This document shows positions 1 to 8,829 of a stretch of 64,000 nt of DNA, piece after piece. The position numbers were made by a program, and so were the translations under genes. Each line of letters opens with the position of its first letter. Position 1 is the first letter of the stretch. Below the pieces are notes generated by a model. It did no database searches and had not been told where the DNA came from. It saw only the letters and a list, made by a program, of their open reading frames with translations. The DNA is from Halobellus limi. Its GTDB lineage: Archaea > Halobacteriota > Halobacteria > Halobacteriales > Haloferacaceae. The stretch is from positions 1-64,000 of the forward strand of contig NZ_CP031313.1 of NCBI RefSeq assembly GCF_004799685.1, given 5' to 3'.

Positions 1-696
1 ATGACGTCACCTGACAATACGACCCAGATGAGTTCCCACCGGCACCGCTCTCGAACCGGGACCGACCCGGCTTCGAACCGACCGATGTCGCTCTCGGAGA
101 TCAAAGAATCGTACGCCGAGTACGCTGACTGGATCCACCGGTTCGACTGGCTGGCCCGCCTCGTCACTGGCCGCTATCGCCGCGCACAGTTCGGTGATGT
201 TGACGGGAAAATCTTGGACGTTGCTTGTGGGACGGGAACGAACTTCGGATATCTTCCAGAGACGAGTGAACTCGTGGGCATCGATATTAGTCCGGAAATG
301 TTAGCACGCGCTGAAGACCGCCTTGCAGAGCTAGCCATCGATGGCACGCTGTTACAGATGGATGCTCAGGACCTCGATTTTGCCGATGACAGTTTCGACG
401 CTGTGATTTCGTCACTGTCGACGTGTACGTTCCCCGATCCCGTCGCCGCGCTCCGTGAGATGAACCGGGTGTGTAAGCCCGGAGGGACGATCCGCCTGGT
501 CGAACACGGGCGAAGTGGACGTGGGACCGATCGCAAGCTATCAGAAGTGGCGGACCGACGCTCACTACAGCCAGACCGGCTGTCGCTGGATCAACAGCCC
601 CGTGATATCGTTGCTGAAGCGGGGCTTACAGTCCACAATACTACTACTGGACTTCTTGGGATGATCACACTTTCGAGATCACCCCAGGCGGCGGTG
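1..696 (+). pseudogene. Class I SAM-dependent methyltransferase, frame-disturbed
   Basis: Methyltransferase-11-type fold: the SAM-binding motif VLDVACGTGT-like (ILDVACGTGTN, about residue 70) is followed by an acidic VGIDIS strand and a SLSTCTFPDP segment. It is a clear paralogue of the protein at 24590-25153, which has the same STCTFPDPVAAL and EHGRS motifs. Residues about 173-200 do not match that paralogue in this frame, but the +1 frame over 524-600 encodes the matching stretch (QKWRTDAH, GCRW). The reading frame therefore shifts out and back, through a compensating indel pair or sequencing errors. The open frame then runs straight into an unrelated membrane protein (next entry). The true start may lie left of the window, although an ATG is at base 1. 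Confidence 0.7.
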
Positions 697-1021
697 ATGA
701 ATAATGGCTGTGTTGCCTCCAAAACGGTAGAGTGGCTCGTCGCTGGTGGGCACCTGACCGTTCTTGGAGCACTGATCAGGTTCCGCGGATGGACGTTCCT
801 ACTTGCGGGCTACGACGAGACGTCGCGTGTCCCTGACGACGTGGCTCAGCAGGTGGCTGGCAACACGGTTCTCCGCGTCGGAATCGCCGTTTTCGCGTCG
901 GTCTCTTCACCACTGTGACGAACCCACCGCGTTTCTCGGCTCCATACTAGGCAGTGTGATTCTGGTGGCCGTGTTGCGCTTGCTCTACCGACTCAACACG
1001 TGGGCACCGCACTCAACATAG
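697..1021 (+). pseudogene. DUF3784-like small membrane protein, frameshifted
   Basis: From the ATG near 697 the frame encodes a membrane helix (VEWLVAGGHLTVLGALIRF), then FLLAGYDETS, which resembles the FLIAGYNTMS signature of DUF3784 membrane proteins, then a second hydrophobic segment. That frame stops at 918. The last predicted helix (LGSILGSVILVAVLRLLYRL) is in another frame ending at 1021, and the segment between them (GLFTTVTNP) is in the third frame. At least two indels therefore separate it from an intact gene. It reads in frame with the upstream methyltransferase, which looks like an accident of decay, not a real fusion. The function of the family is unknown. Confidence 0.5.
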
Positions 1022-1097
1022 CGCAAAACGGTGAGTTGCCCTCCGACACAGTGATTCTCGAAATCGTTTTTCATACTGGAGTAATGTAGTTCAACTG

Positions 1098-2440
1098 ATG
1101 ACTGATCTTCTGGTTCACGATGCGACCGTTGTGACGGTGAATCGAGAGAACCAGATCCTGCGGAACGGGTCCATTCGAGTGACGGACGGACGCATTACGT
1201 CAGTTGAGCCAACCGAATCCGGAGATCGAACCGCGACGGCGGATCGCGTAATCGACGCCAGCGGGGAAAGTCGTGATTCCGGGCCTCATCGACGCCCATC
1301 GACATACCGATTTTACGCTCGTTCAGGGACTATTCAGCGAACTGGACGGGAGTGAGTTGCTCAAAGAGGCTCTCGCGTTGTACCACACTGCTGAATCGGT
1401 ACTGGGAGATTCCTTCTTTGAAGCCGCGTGGGACCTCGCCTGTCTGCGCCAGCTCACGCACGGCGTACGACAGTGAATGCGATGGACTTCACGCCGGAAC
1501 TCGGTGCGGAAGCGATCGGCGAAGCCGGATTACGCGGTGTGATCGGACCGGAACTTGCGGATCTACTCAATCCTGTATCGGCGGACGAACAACTCCAAGC
1601 CGCTCGTCGATTCGTAGACTCGTATCACGGCAACTACGATGGCCGCGTCACGGCGAGTATCGCACCGGGCGGTGAGTCGGGTGTTCACGAGCCCTTTGGG
1701 AGGGGGTCGCAGTACTACGCGCCGAGTATCCCGAGTTGCGGCTCCACACGCATCTCTATGATTCTGCGGCGGCAGACACGATGGCGGCTGGAAGCGTGCC
1801 GACGATCCGCTTGACCTACTCGAACAGTACGGACTGCTTGATGAGCGAACGTTGCTCACGCATTTGCTCCACGTGATCGGGACGACGCGCGGCGCATCGC
1901 AGAGAGTGGCGCGCACGTGCTTCACTGCCCGACAGTGTACAGCTATTTCCAAGCCGGAGACCAGGCCTGGTTCCCCTGCCTGCTCTCCAAGAGTTCGGTG
2001 CGAACGTCGTGATCGGGTTAGACGATCCGTTCTGGTTCGACTCCTGGGATCTCATCCAGGAGGCCAAACACGCACGCTCCTGTCGAACTTCGAGTACGGC
2101 GCCCAGCAGTGGTCCTCGTATGAACTACTGCAAATGCTGACGATCGATGCTGCACGCGCGCTTGGTTTAGATGATCAAGTAGGAAGTCTCGAACCGGGGA
2201 AACAGGCTGACTTCGTCGTGATCGATGTCGACACGCCACGCCATCAACCGTACAGTAACCTCCCATCGGTGCTGATGAACTCAGTGACTGCGGGCGACAT
2301 CGAGACAGTCGTCGTCGACGGCGACGTCCTGATGAGAAACAAGTCGGTCGAGTCACTGGATGTCGAGCGTGTACACGCAGCGGCGATGCGGGAACGGGAA
2401 CGCCTCCAAGCGCAGACCGGTTGGAAAACGTCTCTCGCGG
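1098..2440 (+). pseudogene. Amidohydrolase (cytosine deaminase / SAH deaminase-like), multiply frameshifted
   Basis: Pieces of one metal-dependent amidohydrolase occur in order but in changing frames. They are the N-terminal beta domain (LLVHDATVVTVNRENQ) from ATG 1098, the metal-site strand PGLIDAHRHTD near 1290, TTVNAMDFTPE near 1465, HTHLYDSAAADTMAA near 1750, DPLDLLEQYGLLDERTLLTH near 1805, HVLHCPTVYSYF near 1915, and GLDDPFWFDSWDLIQEAK running into SLEPGKQADFVVID near 2200. The first shift is in a GGGG run at 1262. At least five frame changes are needed, so no full-length enzyme can be made as read. The order of HxH, the later His and the Asp motif is that of the chlorohydrolase/deaminase branch. 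The substrate is unknown. Confidence 0.75.
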
Positions 2441-2572
2441 CAGTACACCCCCGACATATCGATACTCCGACGCATCTCTGCACGGCCCGTACTCCGAGCC
2501 GTGATCAGTACGGTCACGGCGTTGTTCACCGATATTCTGATCGTTGGAGCTGTACGTGTCTCTTCACCCTCG

Positions 2573-2925
2573 GCCCGACGAGTGATCAGATGTCTGATGA
2601 GCCGATTCGGAAAACCGGACAACTAGCTCTTCAGTCGTCACGGCATACACGGTCATTTCCTTTCCTTTTTCCGAGTACCACGTTCCAACCGGGGCGACGA
2701 GATCACGTCACGAAGCCGATCCAAATGATACGTGACGTTCTGGATCGACTGCCCGATGGCGGTTGCGATGTCGGACGCCGTCCCCGGTTCTCGCTTGAGC
2801 GTTGTCAGGATTTCTTGGGCTGTATCCGATGACAGGACTTGGAGGATATTAGAGTGGTTCTCTTCGCCGACAACGACGTCGGTCTGTTTCTTTGGGGCGT
2901 ATTCGACTGACGGCTGGTGAGGAGG
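2573..2925 (-). pseudogene. ArsR-type winged-helix regulator, frameshifted remnant
   Basis: The minus strand encodes SSDTAQEILTTLKREPGTAS, then IGQSIQNVTYHLDRLRD (about 2912 to 2709). After a frame change it continues with TWYSEKGKEMTVYAVTTEEL (about 2698 to 2630). This matches, segment by segment, the regulator at 8287-8829 (ETAYEIFRLLNETPATPARI, SVQNVHYHLSNLESAG, YSEKGREMNVFVVSEDP). It is therefore a decayed paralogue of that ArsR-like DNA-binding protein. No in-frame ATG precedes the helix-turn-helix. It lies tail to tail with the amidohydrolase remnant. Confidence 0.7.
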
Positions 2926-2957
2926 GCACTGGACATTGATTTTGGAGAGTCAGTTTT

Positions 2958-2983
2958 GTTTGTTCGGTTCACTCCGAACAAAC
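2958..2983. promoter_or_regulatory. Palindromic operator upstream of the GbsR-like gene
   Basis: Perfect inverted repeat GTTTGTTCGG, 6 nt, CCGAACAAAC. An AT-rich TATA-like stretch (CAATTTAACAC, about 2991-3001) follows and the gbsR-like ATG is at 3071. The position just upstream of the probable promoter suggests autoregulation by the downstream regulator. That assignment is inference. Confidence 0.6.
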
Positions 2984-3070
2984 GGATCAAACAATTTAAC
3001 ACTTATGGAGTCTTTGTAGTAGATATGACTCAAGAGGGGACTCATCACACCGGAACACGAGGGATATTGT

Positions 3071-3577
3071 ATGAATGAAGGCGACCGTGACCTCGCACGG
3101 GAACGCGTTATCGAATCGCTGGAACAATCAGCCGAAGTGTATGGATTAAGCCGCAGCGCTGGACGAATCTACGGCGTCCTGTATTTTGCCACCGAACCCC
3201 TCTCGATCCCGGAACTCGTCGAAGAAACCGGCTATGCCAAATCAACTGTGAGTAACGTAACGCGGACACTCACACGCATCGGGTTGATCCATCGTCGCTC
3301 CTCTGAAGGCGGCGGACGACGAGTACACTTCACGGCAGAACGCGAAATCTGGTTTATCCTCCAGGACGTGTTCCAGCAATACATTCAACGCGAGATCCAG
3401 ACGACCCTGCGAACGATCCGGCGAGCTGAGGATCAACTCTCGGACTCAGATACCAGCGAAGCCGAACGGATCCGTGATCTTCGAGCGACCTACGAAGACC
3501 TCGAAGAGATCACCCGACTCGCCACGAACCTCTCTACCGCAGAGCTTCGTGAGGCTCTCGAAGCCTACGAGGACTAA
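3071..3577 (+). CDS. GbsR/MarR-like winged-helix transcriptional regulator
   Basis: A 168-residue GbsR-type regulator. The N-terminal winged helix spans about residues 20-90: GRIYGVLYFATEPLSIPEL, then the recognition helix AKSTVSNVTRTLTRIG, then the wing RRSSEGGGRRVHF. A long C-terminal helical region (about 95-165, coiled-coil-like and Glu/Arg rich) probably dimerises. In haloarchaea such proteins often control adjacent transporters or osmolyte genes, but no such partner is intact here. A perfect 10-bp-arm palindrome 88 bp upstream is a likely operator. It is the only clearly intact gene between 1 and 4.9 kb, and it converges with the frameshifted gene at 3590-4140. Confidence 0.85.
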   Translation: MNEGDRDLARERVIESLEQSAEVYGLSRSAGRIYGVLYFATEPLSIPELVEETGYAKSTVSNVTRTLTRIGLIHRRSSEGGGRRVHFTAEREIWFILQDVFQQYIQREIQTTLRTIRRAEDQLSDSDTSEAERIRDLRATYEDLEEITRLATNLSTAELREALEAYED

Positions 3578-3589
3578 ACCCTGGTCTGG

Positions 3590-4140
3590 TCACCAATACA
3601 CGGTGTAGGTACAGCGATCGTCTCCGTTCCGTCGACAGGTAGATCCGGTTTCTTCGATGAATACGAACGAATCCATCGACGCGTAGTGTTTCGCAACGCC
3701 TCTGATCAGGCCACGATCGAACGGACACGGGTACGGGTTGTAACACGTGACTGTCCCGGCCCGGTCGTCGGTTTGCTCGAATCGATACCACCCAGCTCTC
3801 CACCCCGGTGGTTCCGTTGATACGCCTCGTCGATCGATTGGAGCCCCGCAGGTACTGTGTCAAATTCATCCGGCCACTCGGCGACATCCGGAATTTGTTC
3901 ACCGAGTCGGTCTAGCACGTGTGGTTGGAGCTCTTCAGCAATCGCCTCAAAAGCATTCAACCACGCCTGTTGTGGATACCATTCGTCAGGCTCTGGATCA
4001 GTAATCCCCTCGTCCGCTAACGCGTTTAACGCCCGTTCTTGATAGGCCGCAGAAAATTTCCCCATCCCTTCGTTGACAATCGTAAGCACCGTCTGCCCGT
4101 TGATTTCAACATCCTGATCGAACGCCTCGTAAGAAACCAT
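3590..4140 (-). pseudogene. Conserved WYPQQ / CYNPYPC-motif protein with one frameshift
   Basis: From ATG 4140 the minus strand reads an ~180-residue conserved protein of unknown function found in haloarchaea and bacteria. It has NGQTVLTIVNEGMGKF, EWYPQQAWLNAF, and SIDEAYQRNHRGGELGG near residue 110. Near 3805 the frame is lost, and the correct continuation (WYRFEQTDD, then CYNPYPCPFDRG, then CTYTVYW and a stop at 3590-3592) is in another frame. A single indel, real or a sequencing error, separates this from an intact gene. The Cys-containing NPYPC motif and the RNGDDRC tail are conserved-looking. I do not assign a biochemical role. Confidence 0.65.
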
Positions 4141-4295
4141 TATTCCGTGGTTCCGAGCCGTTCAACATAAATCCACGAGTCACGTGTCGGGACAGCCGCC
4201 GCTCCACTCAGTCCCTGCGTCCTCAAACGATGGTCGCGTAATGGTGGTCGGTGTGTTGTAGTCAGTAAACCGGAACGTGATCGTGGCAACGCCGG

Positions 4296-4780
4296 TTGCT
4301 CCGTCACCCGAACGTGGATTTCGCGTTGGACTTTCTGGATCAGGTGCGTCTCGGTGTCCGCCCAGACGCACTCATCGGTACTGAACTGGCGGAATACTAC
4401 ACGCCCGACTCCAGAGAGGAACTGATCGACGGTGATAGATACGAGCGATCTTTAGAGGTAACTTCACCAAAGAATCCCGTGAACTGGTCACTGCTGACGG
4501 TGATATTGTCGAGACGCTGTTGAGTACCGCAGTTCCGACGACGCGGGTGTCGCGTACGATCGACTCTTCCGGACGTGTCTGTGGCGGATCGAACCGTGGG
4601 ACGAAACCGGAATCCGCGTCGAACGTGATCGAATCGACCGATGGCTCGACACGTCGACTGTCGTGATCGAGTGTCCCGACCGGGAACTACGACTCCCACA
4701 TTTGTACGGCCCCGAACCGATCCTCGACGTGTTCGACCGTCGTGCCAGCGGCACCGAACGTATGGAAAGAATGTAGTACC
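4296..4780 (+). pseudogene. Unrecognised degenerate coding region
   Basis: Three plus-strand frames in succession look protein-like: FALDFLDQVRLGVRPDALIG (from 4319), FTKESRELVTADGDIVET (about 4465-4515), and AYDRLFRTCLWRIEPWDETG through ECPDRELRLPHLYGPEPILD, with a stop near 4777. Composition and codon choice resemble neighbouring real genes, but no single frame covers the stretch and I recognise no family. The most economical reading is one decayed haloarchaeal gene. Confidence 0.35.
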
Positions 4781-4990
4781 ATCCATCCGGCAGGGTATGA
4801 GTCAACGAGAACGATTCTCAGTGTGGTTCATATCAGGCCCAGTACTTCCAGAACGATATTGATGAGCCTGTCTAATCGACCCCGCTGTTCATCATCCTCG
4901 TCTGACGACGTAGTCTCGGTATCATCTGTCAAATCCTAATACACTCTTGAGTCCCACAAATAGCTTGGTAGTCCCGGATGACGGTCCTGT

Positions 4991-5308
4991 ATGGTCGTCC
5001 CCACGTTGCTCGGAATTACAGACGCGACCCTCGGTGCGGGTTTAGGCGTCGCGTGGCTGGTCGTGCTCGGAATCGCTACGTATCGCTACGTGCGCGGCAG
5101 TCAATCTCGGGAACAATTCCAGGCAGTCGTGTCCGTGGGTGCTTTCTGGCTCGCGTACAGTCTGCTGCAGATTTCAACTGCAGTCTCGGGGGTACCCGAG
5201 ATACTCGTCGTGGGGCTCGCAGCCGGATTTTTCCTAACCGGGATCGTTGCTGGGATCCGATGGTGGGACAGCCGCAGTACCGACACTGAGGAGCAAACGA
5301 CCCCCTGA
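4991..5308 (+). CDS. Small three-helix membrane protein
   Basis: A 105-residue protein with three predicted transmembrane segments (about residues 8-30, 44-64, 68-88), a positively charged YRYVRGSQSR loop after the first helix, and an acidic hydrophilic tail (DTEEQTTP). No family was recognised. An AT-rich tract (CACTCTTGAG, AAATAGC) precedes it. The length and clean alternation of hydrophobic segments make it a likely real gene. The role is unknown. Confidence 0.6.
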   Translation: MVVPTLLGITDATLGAGLGVAWLVVLGIATYRYVRGSQSREQFQAVVSVGAFWLAYSLLQISTAVSGVPEILVVGLAAGFFLTGIVAGIRWWDSRSTDTEEQTTP

Positions 5309-5412
5309 GGCTTTCACGGCGATTCTTCCAGTTTGGGTTCTCCAAATCAATCAATACAGGCCGTGTATCGATCTATAAGGCTGGTGAAAGAAACAGAGCC
5401 CAAAAAATTAGA

Positions 5413-5637
5413 ATGTCCACAAACCTACTTCATCAAGTGTCCTCAAATCGCTCTCCTCCTCAGTGGACAAACCCAACATACGTCGCAACTGTCGTCGGAG
5501 TCATTGCGACTGGCGCTCTCGTGTTCTACAGCTCACTAACTCAGTCTGGCCCGACAGTCGATGAAGTCATCTTCGTAATCTTGGCCATCACTATCCCCGT
5601 TACCATCGCTTACGAAGTCGCTCGTCGCTTCGGATAA
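5413..5637 (+). CDS. Small two-helix membrane protein
   Basis: A 74-residue protein with a hydrophilic N-terminus containing QVSSNRSPPQWTNPTY, then two predicted membrane helices (about residues 22-40 and 48-67) and a short basic end (EVARRFG). The upstream sequence has an AT-rich patch (CCCAAAAAATTAGA) directly before the ATG, which fits a leaderless transcript. The function is unknown. It may form a pair with the preceding small membrane gene. Confidence 0.55.
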   Translation: MSTNLLHQVSSNRSPPQWTNPTYVATVVGVIATGALVFYSSLTQSGPTVDEVIFVILAITIPVTIAYEVARRFG

Positions 5638-5770
5638 TAGATACCCACGCTTGATTTAACTGGCCCTGCGTACCGCGGATTCTCCGTACTGAAACGATGG
5701 ACTATCGGTCGTGGCTACATCTAATGACGGATGCGTTTCCCCACCAGTTTCGGATGAATTGAACGTCAGA

Positions 5771-6643
5771 CTACGGCCAGTCGAGGTCGATACCGACCAG
5801 ATCGGCGCTGAGTGTCCAGAGCCGCTGTCGGTTTTCCGGATCGGTCGCTTCCGTTGAGGGGGGCGTGATTCCTTCTCCGGTGACGTACGTACCGGTTCGT
5901 TCACCGCATTCTGGGGCCGTGACGAGGTGACAGAGTCGCCGTGCGCCTTCCTGTTGTGTGGTGCCGATACCGGGGATGATGGCTACCGCTCGGATCATCG
6001 CTCGTGTCCAGAGCGGGGCGTCGCGGAACAGGTTCGTAGACGGGACGAATCCGGGATGGAAACAGTTCGCCGTAATCTCGGTGTCTTCGAGTCGGTCGGC
6101 CAGTTCGAGTGTGAACGCAACGGTGGCGAGTTTCGAACGGGCATACGCTTGGAGTGAATCGTACTCGGTGGTGAACTGGAGATCGTCGAAATCGAACGTG
6201 GCGCGACGGTGAATGTCTGAAGCGGTGACGACGACCCTGGCCGGTGCCGAGGCTCGAAGTCGGTCAAGCAGGTCGTGAGTCAGCAGATACGGCGCGAGGT
6301 GATTGACGGCGAACGTGAGTTCGACGCGGTCTTCAGTTTCTGTTCGGTGGCGAGACGAGAGTCCAGCGTTGTGTACGAGGGCGTCGATCCGGTCATATGT
6401 ATCGAGGAGTTCCGTCGCAAGGGAACGAACGGTTGCCTGCGTGGCGAGATCCGCCTGGTGAAATCGGATATCGCCGTCGAGCGGAGTCGCGTCAGCGACG
6501 AGTGTGTCACCGCGCGTCCGGTCGCGCCCGATGACGGCAACGGTCGCCCCCTGTGCAGCAAGGTCCGTTGCAGCGATGCGACCGATGCCACTCGTCCCAC
6601 CAGTCAGCACCACGACGCGCTGTGTGTCCACACTGACTGTCAC
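5771..6643 (-). CDS. Short-chain dehydrogenase/reductase
   Basis: A 290-residue SDR with the nucleotide-binding GGTSGIG motif at about residues 15-21, an NAG motif in LVHNAGLSS, and the catalytic YxxxK as YARSK (about residue 166). The Ser normally about 13 residues earlier is in the VVTASD region. Closest in style to retinol dehydrogenase/protochlorophyllide-reductase-like extended SDRs (HPGFVPSTNLFRDAP loop). It probably oxidises or reduces a hydroxyl/carbonyl group using NAD(P)H in the cytosol. It is transcribed divergently from the LURP-one gene at 6764. The substrate is unknown. Confidence 0.85.
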   Translation of the reverse strand: MTVSVDTQRVVVLTGGTSGIGRIAATDLAAQGATVAVIGRDRTRGDTLVADATPLDGDIRFHQADLATQATVRSLATELLDTYDRIDALVHNAGLSSRHRTETEDRVELTFAVNHLAPYLLTHDLLDRLRASAPARVVVTASDIHRRATFDFDDLQFTTEYDSLQAYARSKLATVAFTLELADRLEDTEITANCFHPGFVPSTNLFRDAPLWTRAMIRAVAIIPGIGTTQQEGARRLCHLVTAPECGERTGTYVTGEGITPPSTEATDPENRQRLWTLSADLVGIDLDWP

Positions 6644-6763
6644 GTATCGTTGCAGGATTCAAACGGCAGATCGGTGTGAGTTTCGGTACTGAGTACGATC
6701 GGTTCAGGTCGGTGTACCACCGTAAGCGGTAATTACTTTTGCCAGGGTTCAACACGTCAGATT

Positions 6764-7363
6764 ATGACATCTTCACAACAGTATGGACTGTCCGAGATCG
6801 ACCTCTCCGGAAGCCAGTATACTGTCGAGCAGACTGGACGCGATAAGAACTTTCGCCCCGAGTACGAAGCGAGGGACGTTGCGGGTGACACGCTTTTTCG
6901 CACCACGTACCAGATGTACGAGGAAAGAGACGAGTTCCCGTTCGTCGACGCCGACGGAACTGAGATCTGTCGCGTGAAGGCTATTGACACGTGGGACATC
7001 GCCGGCGACTATCTCCTCACGGACAGCCAAACCGAGAAGGACCTCGTAATCTTCGATAACGACCTCTCGCTGTTGCAAGACACGTGGCGGATCCGCGACG
7101 CCGAGGATGAGTCGCTGCTGGCCGAGGTCAACTCCCGCGGTGCACTCGTCACTCTCGCGCGGAAACTCCTGCCGGTCGGTCAAGGCATCGCTCACAAGTA
7201 CGAGATAACCGATTCAGAGGGCGGTTCGGTCGGTTCTATCGAGGGTGAGTTCGCTCTATTCGACTTCGACCAGTACGAGATCACGCTCACCGATACGAGT
7301 TCAGTCCCGACAGAACCGATCGTGATCGCCGCGATCGTTATCGATGCGATTCAGGGAAATTGA
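6764..7363 (+). CDS. LURP-one-related (Tubby-like fold) protein
   Basis: A 199-residue protein resembling the LURP-one-related family, with repeated beta-strand patterns: FRPEYEARDVAGDTLFR, then DLSLLQDTWRIRDAEDE, HKYEITDSEGGSVGSIEGEF, and a hydrophobic C-terminal helix (IVIAAIVIDAIQ). The fold is a 12-stranded barrel around a central helix. In prokaryotes its role is uncertain, with membrane or phospholipid-scramblase-like binding suggested. It is followed convergently by the membrane/HTH/membrane operon. Confidence 0.75.
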   Translation: MTSSQQYGLSEIDLSGSQYTVEQTGRDKNFRPEYEARDVAGDTLFRTTYQMYEERDEFPFVDADGTEICRVKAIDTWDIAGDYLLTDSQTEKDLVIFDNDLSLLQDTWRIRDAEDESLLAEVNSRGALVTLARKLLPVGQGIAHKYEITDSEGGSVGSIEGEFALFDFDQYEITLTDTSSVPTEPIVIAAIVIDAIQGN

Positions 7364-7384
7364 CTTCCAAGCACGACTTCCGGA

Positions 7385-8290
7385 TCACGAAACGACACCC
7401 TGGACGTAGATATGCGCGTACGCGCTGGCCCACACGATCGAGAGCAGTTCACCGATGCTTGATGAGATCACGTCCAAAGCGGGCGGCACCAGCGCCAGCC
7501 CCGTCCCAAGCTCGGGAAGAACTGTTGGCAAATAAAGGCTGAGTGCACTGCCAACTACGATTACGAGGATGAGCAGGAACTTTCCGCGGTAGTTCGTCGT
7601 GATGCGCCAGCTCACCCACAGTGATTCGATCGGGCCGTACTTCCCGATGACGCACGCTTCGGGTGCGAACCAGAACTTGAACAGAAGCAGGAGAAACGGG
7701 ACGGCGAATACGATTCCACCGACCGCTGCAGCGACAGGAAAACCAACCATTTCTACGGGATTGCCCGGAATAACGCCGACCAGAACGAAGAGCGGAAGCG
7801 ACAGGAAGAACGGGATCGTCATCACGGAGAACACCACGAGAAGGACGACGCCGACTAACGCTGGTGTCCGAGCGATGCTTCGACGCAGTCCCTCGCGTAT
7901 CGTGACGGGGTCGCCAGTGAGTTCGCCGGCGACGATCGTTCCTACGTAGGCCCGAATCGAGATGATGAACGCGAACGCCGTCACAGCCTCGACCACGCCG
8001 ACCGCAGGCGTCGGGAGCACGGTGACGGCATCCGTTTCGAGGAGTCGGTTGATGAGGATGATCACGCCGGCGAAGACGACGATTGACGGATAGGATCGAA
8101 ACAGGCGCACGGACCAGACGAGTGCGTCGAGGACGGTCCGGTTGATGGTTGTCGTCTCGATGTTCCGGCATTCGAGACAACCGCAGCCATCGATGTCGTC
8201 TCGGGCTTTAATCGTCGGTGCCACGTCACACGTGGTTTGGTCGGCGGCAGTAGAAGCCCTTCGGACCGGTGCGTCGGTGTGTTCCCTCAT
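7385..8290 (-). CDS. Polytopic membrane protein with Cys-rich N-terminus
   Basis: A 301-residue membrane protein. About six hydrophobic helices lie between residues 60 and 290 (VVFAGVIILI, VVEAVTAFAFIISI, VGVVLLVVFSVMTIPFFLSL, IVFAVPFLLLLF, LLILVIVVGSALSLYL). The N-terminal cytosolic tail has CGCLECRN, a possible metal or redox Cys cluster. The sequence around WFAPEACVIGKYGPIESL resembles the IEDQSVTDAFRRSVGLVRSN region of the 8826-9635 protein, so the two membrane genes are distant paralogues of a haloarchaeal DUF7847/glycerophosphoryl-diester-phosphodiesterase-membrane-domain type. Third gene of a three-gene operon; its start overlaps the HTH gene's stop by 4 nt (ATGA). Confidence 0.7.
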   Translation of the reverse strand: MREHTDAPVRRASTAADQTTCDVAPTIKARDDIDGCGCLECRNIETTTINRTVLDALVWSVRLFRSYPSIVVFAGVIILINRLLETDAVTVLPTPAVGVVEAVTAFAFIISIRAYVGTIVAGELTGDPVTIREGLRRSIARTPALVGVVLLVVFSVMTIPFFLSLPLFVLVGVIPGNPVEMVGFPVAAAVGGIVFAVPFLLLLFKFWFAPEACVIGKYGPIESLWVSWRITTNYRGKFLLILVIVVGSALSLYLPTVLPELGTGLALVPPALDVISSSIGELLSIVWASAYAHIYVQGVVS

Positions 8291-8829
8291 TCCCCAGTGA
8301 CGAAGTGTGAGATGGATTCTCCGGCGGCAAGCAGGATCGATGGCGGCCCGAGTAGCGAGGCGAAGGATTTGAACGCGCGCTTGAGGCTCGGCCGATCGTC
8401 CTCGGTGCCGAGGAAAAGCAGCGTCGGGTCTTCCGAGACGACGAAGACGTTCATCTCACGGCCCTTCTCCGAATAGCACGTGTCAGTGACCTCGATCACA
8501 CCGGCCGATTCGAGATTCGACAGGTGATAGTGCACGTTCTGTACACTCTGGTCGAGTTGCTCGGCGATCCGTGCCGGCGTCGCCGGTGTCTCGTTGAGGA
8601 GCCGGAAGATCTCGTAGGCGGTCTCCGACGACAACGCTTCGATCACGTCTCGCGTCGCGTCGTCGTCGAGGCTCAGGACGGCGGGGTTGTCGCTTCGTTC
8701 GACGGCCGCGTCCGTCTGTGTCGGGAGGAGTCGTGGCATTGGTGTGTTGAATGGTGAGGGGAGTCGTCGGGATCTGTTCTGATCAGTGGCTTTCGAAACC
8801 GTCGTACGTAGTTGTTGGTGAGTGGTCAT
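8287..8829 (-). CDS. ArsR-type winged-helix regulator
   Basis: A 180-residue regulator. A hydrophilic lead is followed by a winged helix at about residues 55-125: VIEALSSETAYEIFRLLNET, then the recognition helix SVQNVHYHLSNLE, then the wing YSEKGREMNVF. The C-terminal part (RAFKSFASLLGPPSILLAAG) is mildly hydrophobic. It is translationally coupled to membrane genes on both sides through ATGA overlaps (8287-8290 and 8826-8829), so it probably works with those membrane proteins, perhaps as a membrane-linked stress regulator. A decayed paralogue lies at 2573-2925. Confidence 0.85.
   Translation of the reverse strand: MTTHQQLRTTVSKATDQNRSRRLPSPFNTPMPRLLPTQTDAAVERSDNPAVLSLDDDATRDVIEALSSETAYEIFRLLNETPATPARIAEQLDQSVQNVHYHLSNLESAGVIEVTDTCYSEKGREMNVFVVSEDPTLLFLGTEDDRPSLKRAFKSFASLLGPPSILLAAGESISHFVTGE

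Noticed and set aside
1-918. Real fusion of a methyltransferase with a DUF3784 domain
   Set aside because: Both halves contain frame disturbances and the junction lacks a linker. The paralogue at 24590 ends before the membrane part.
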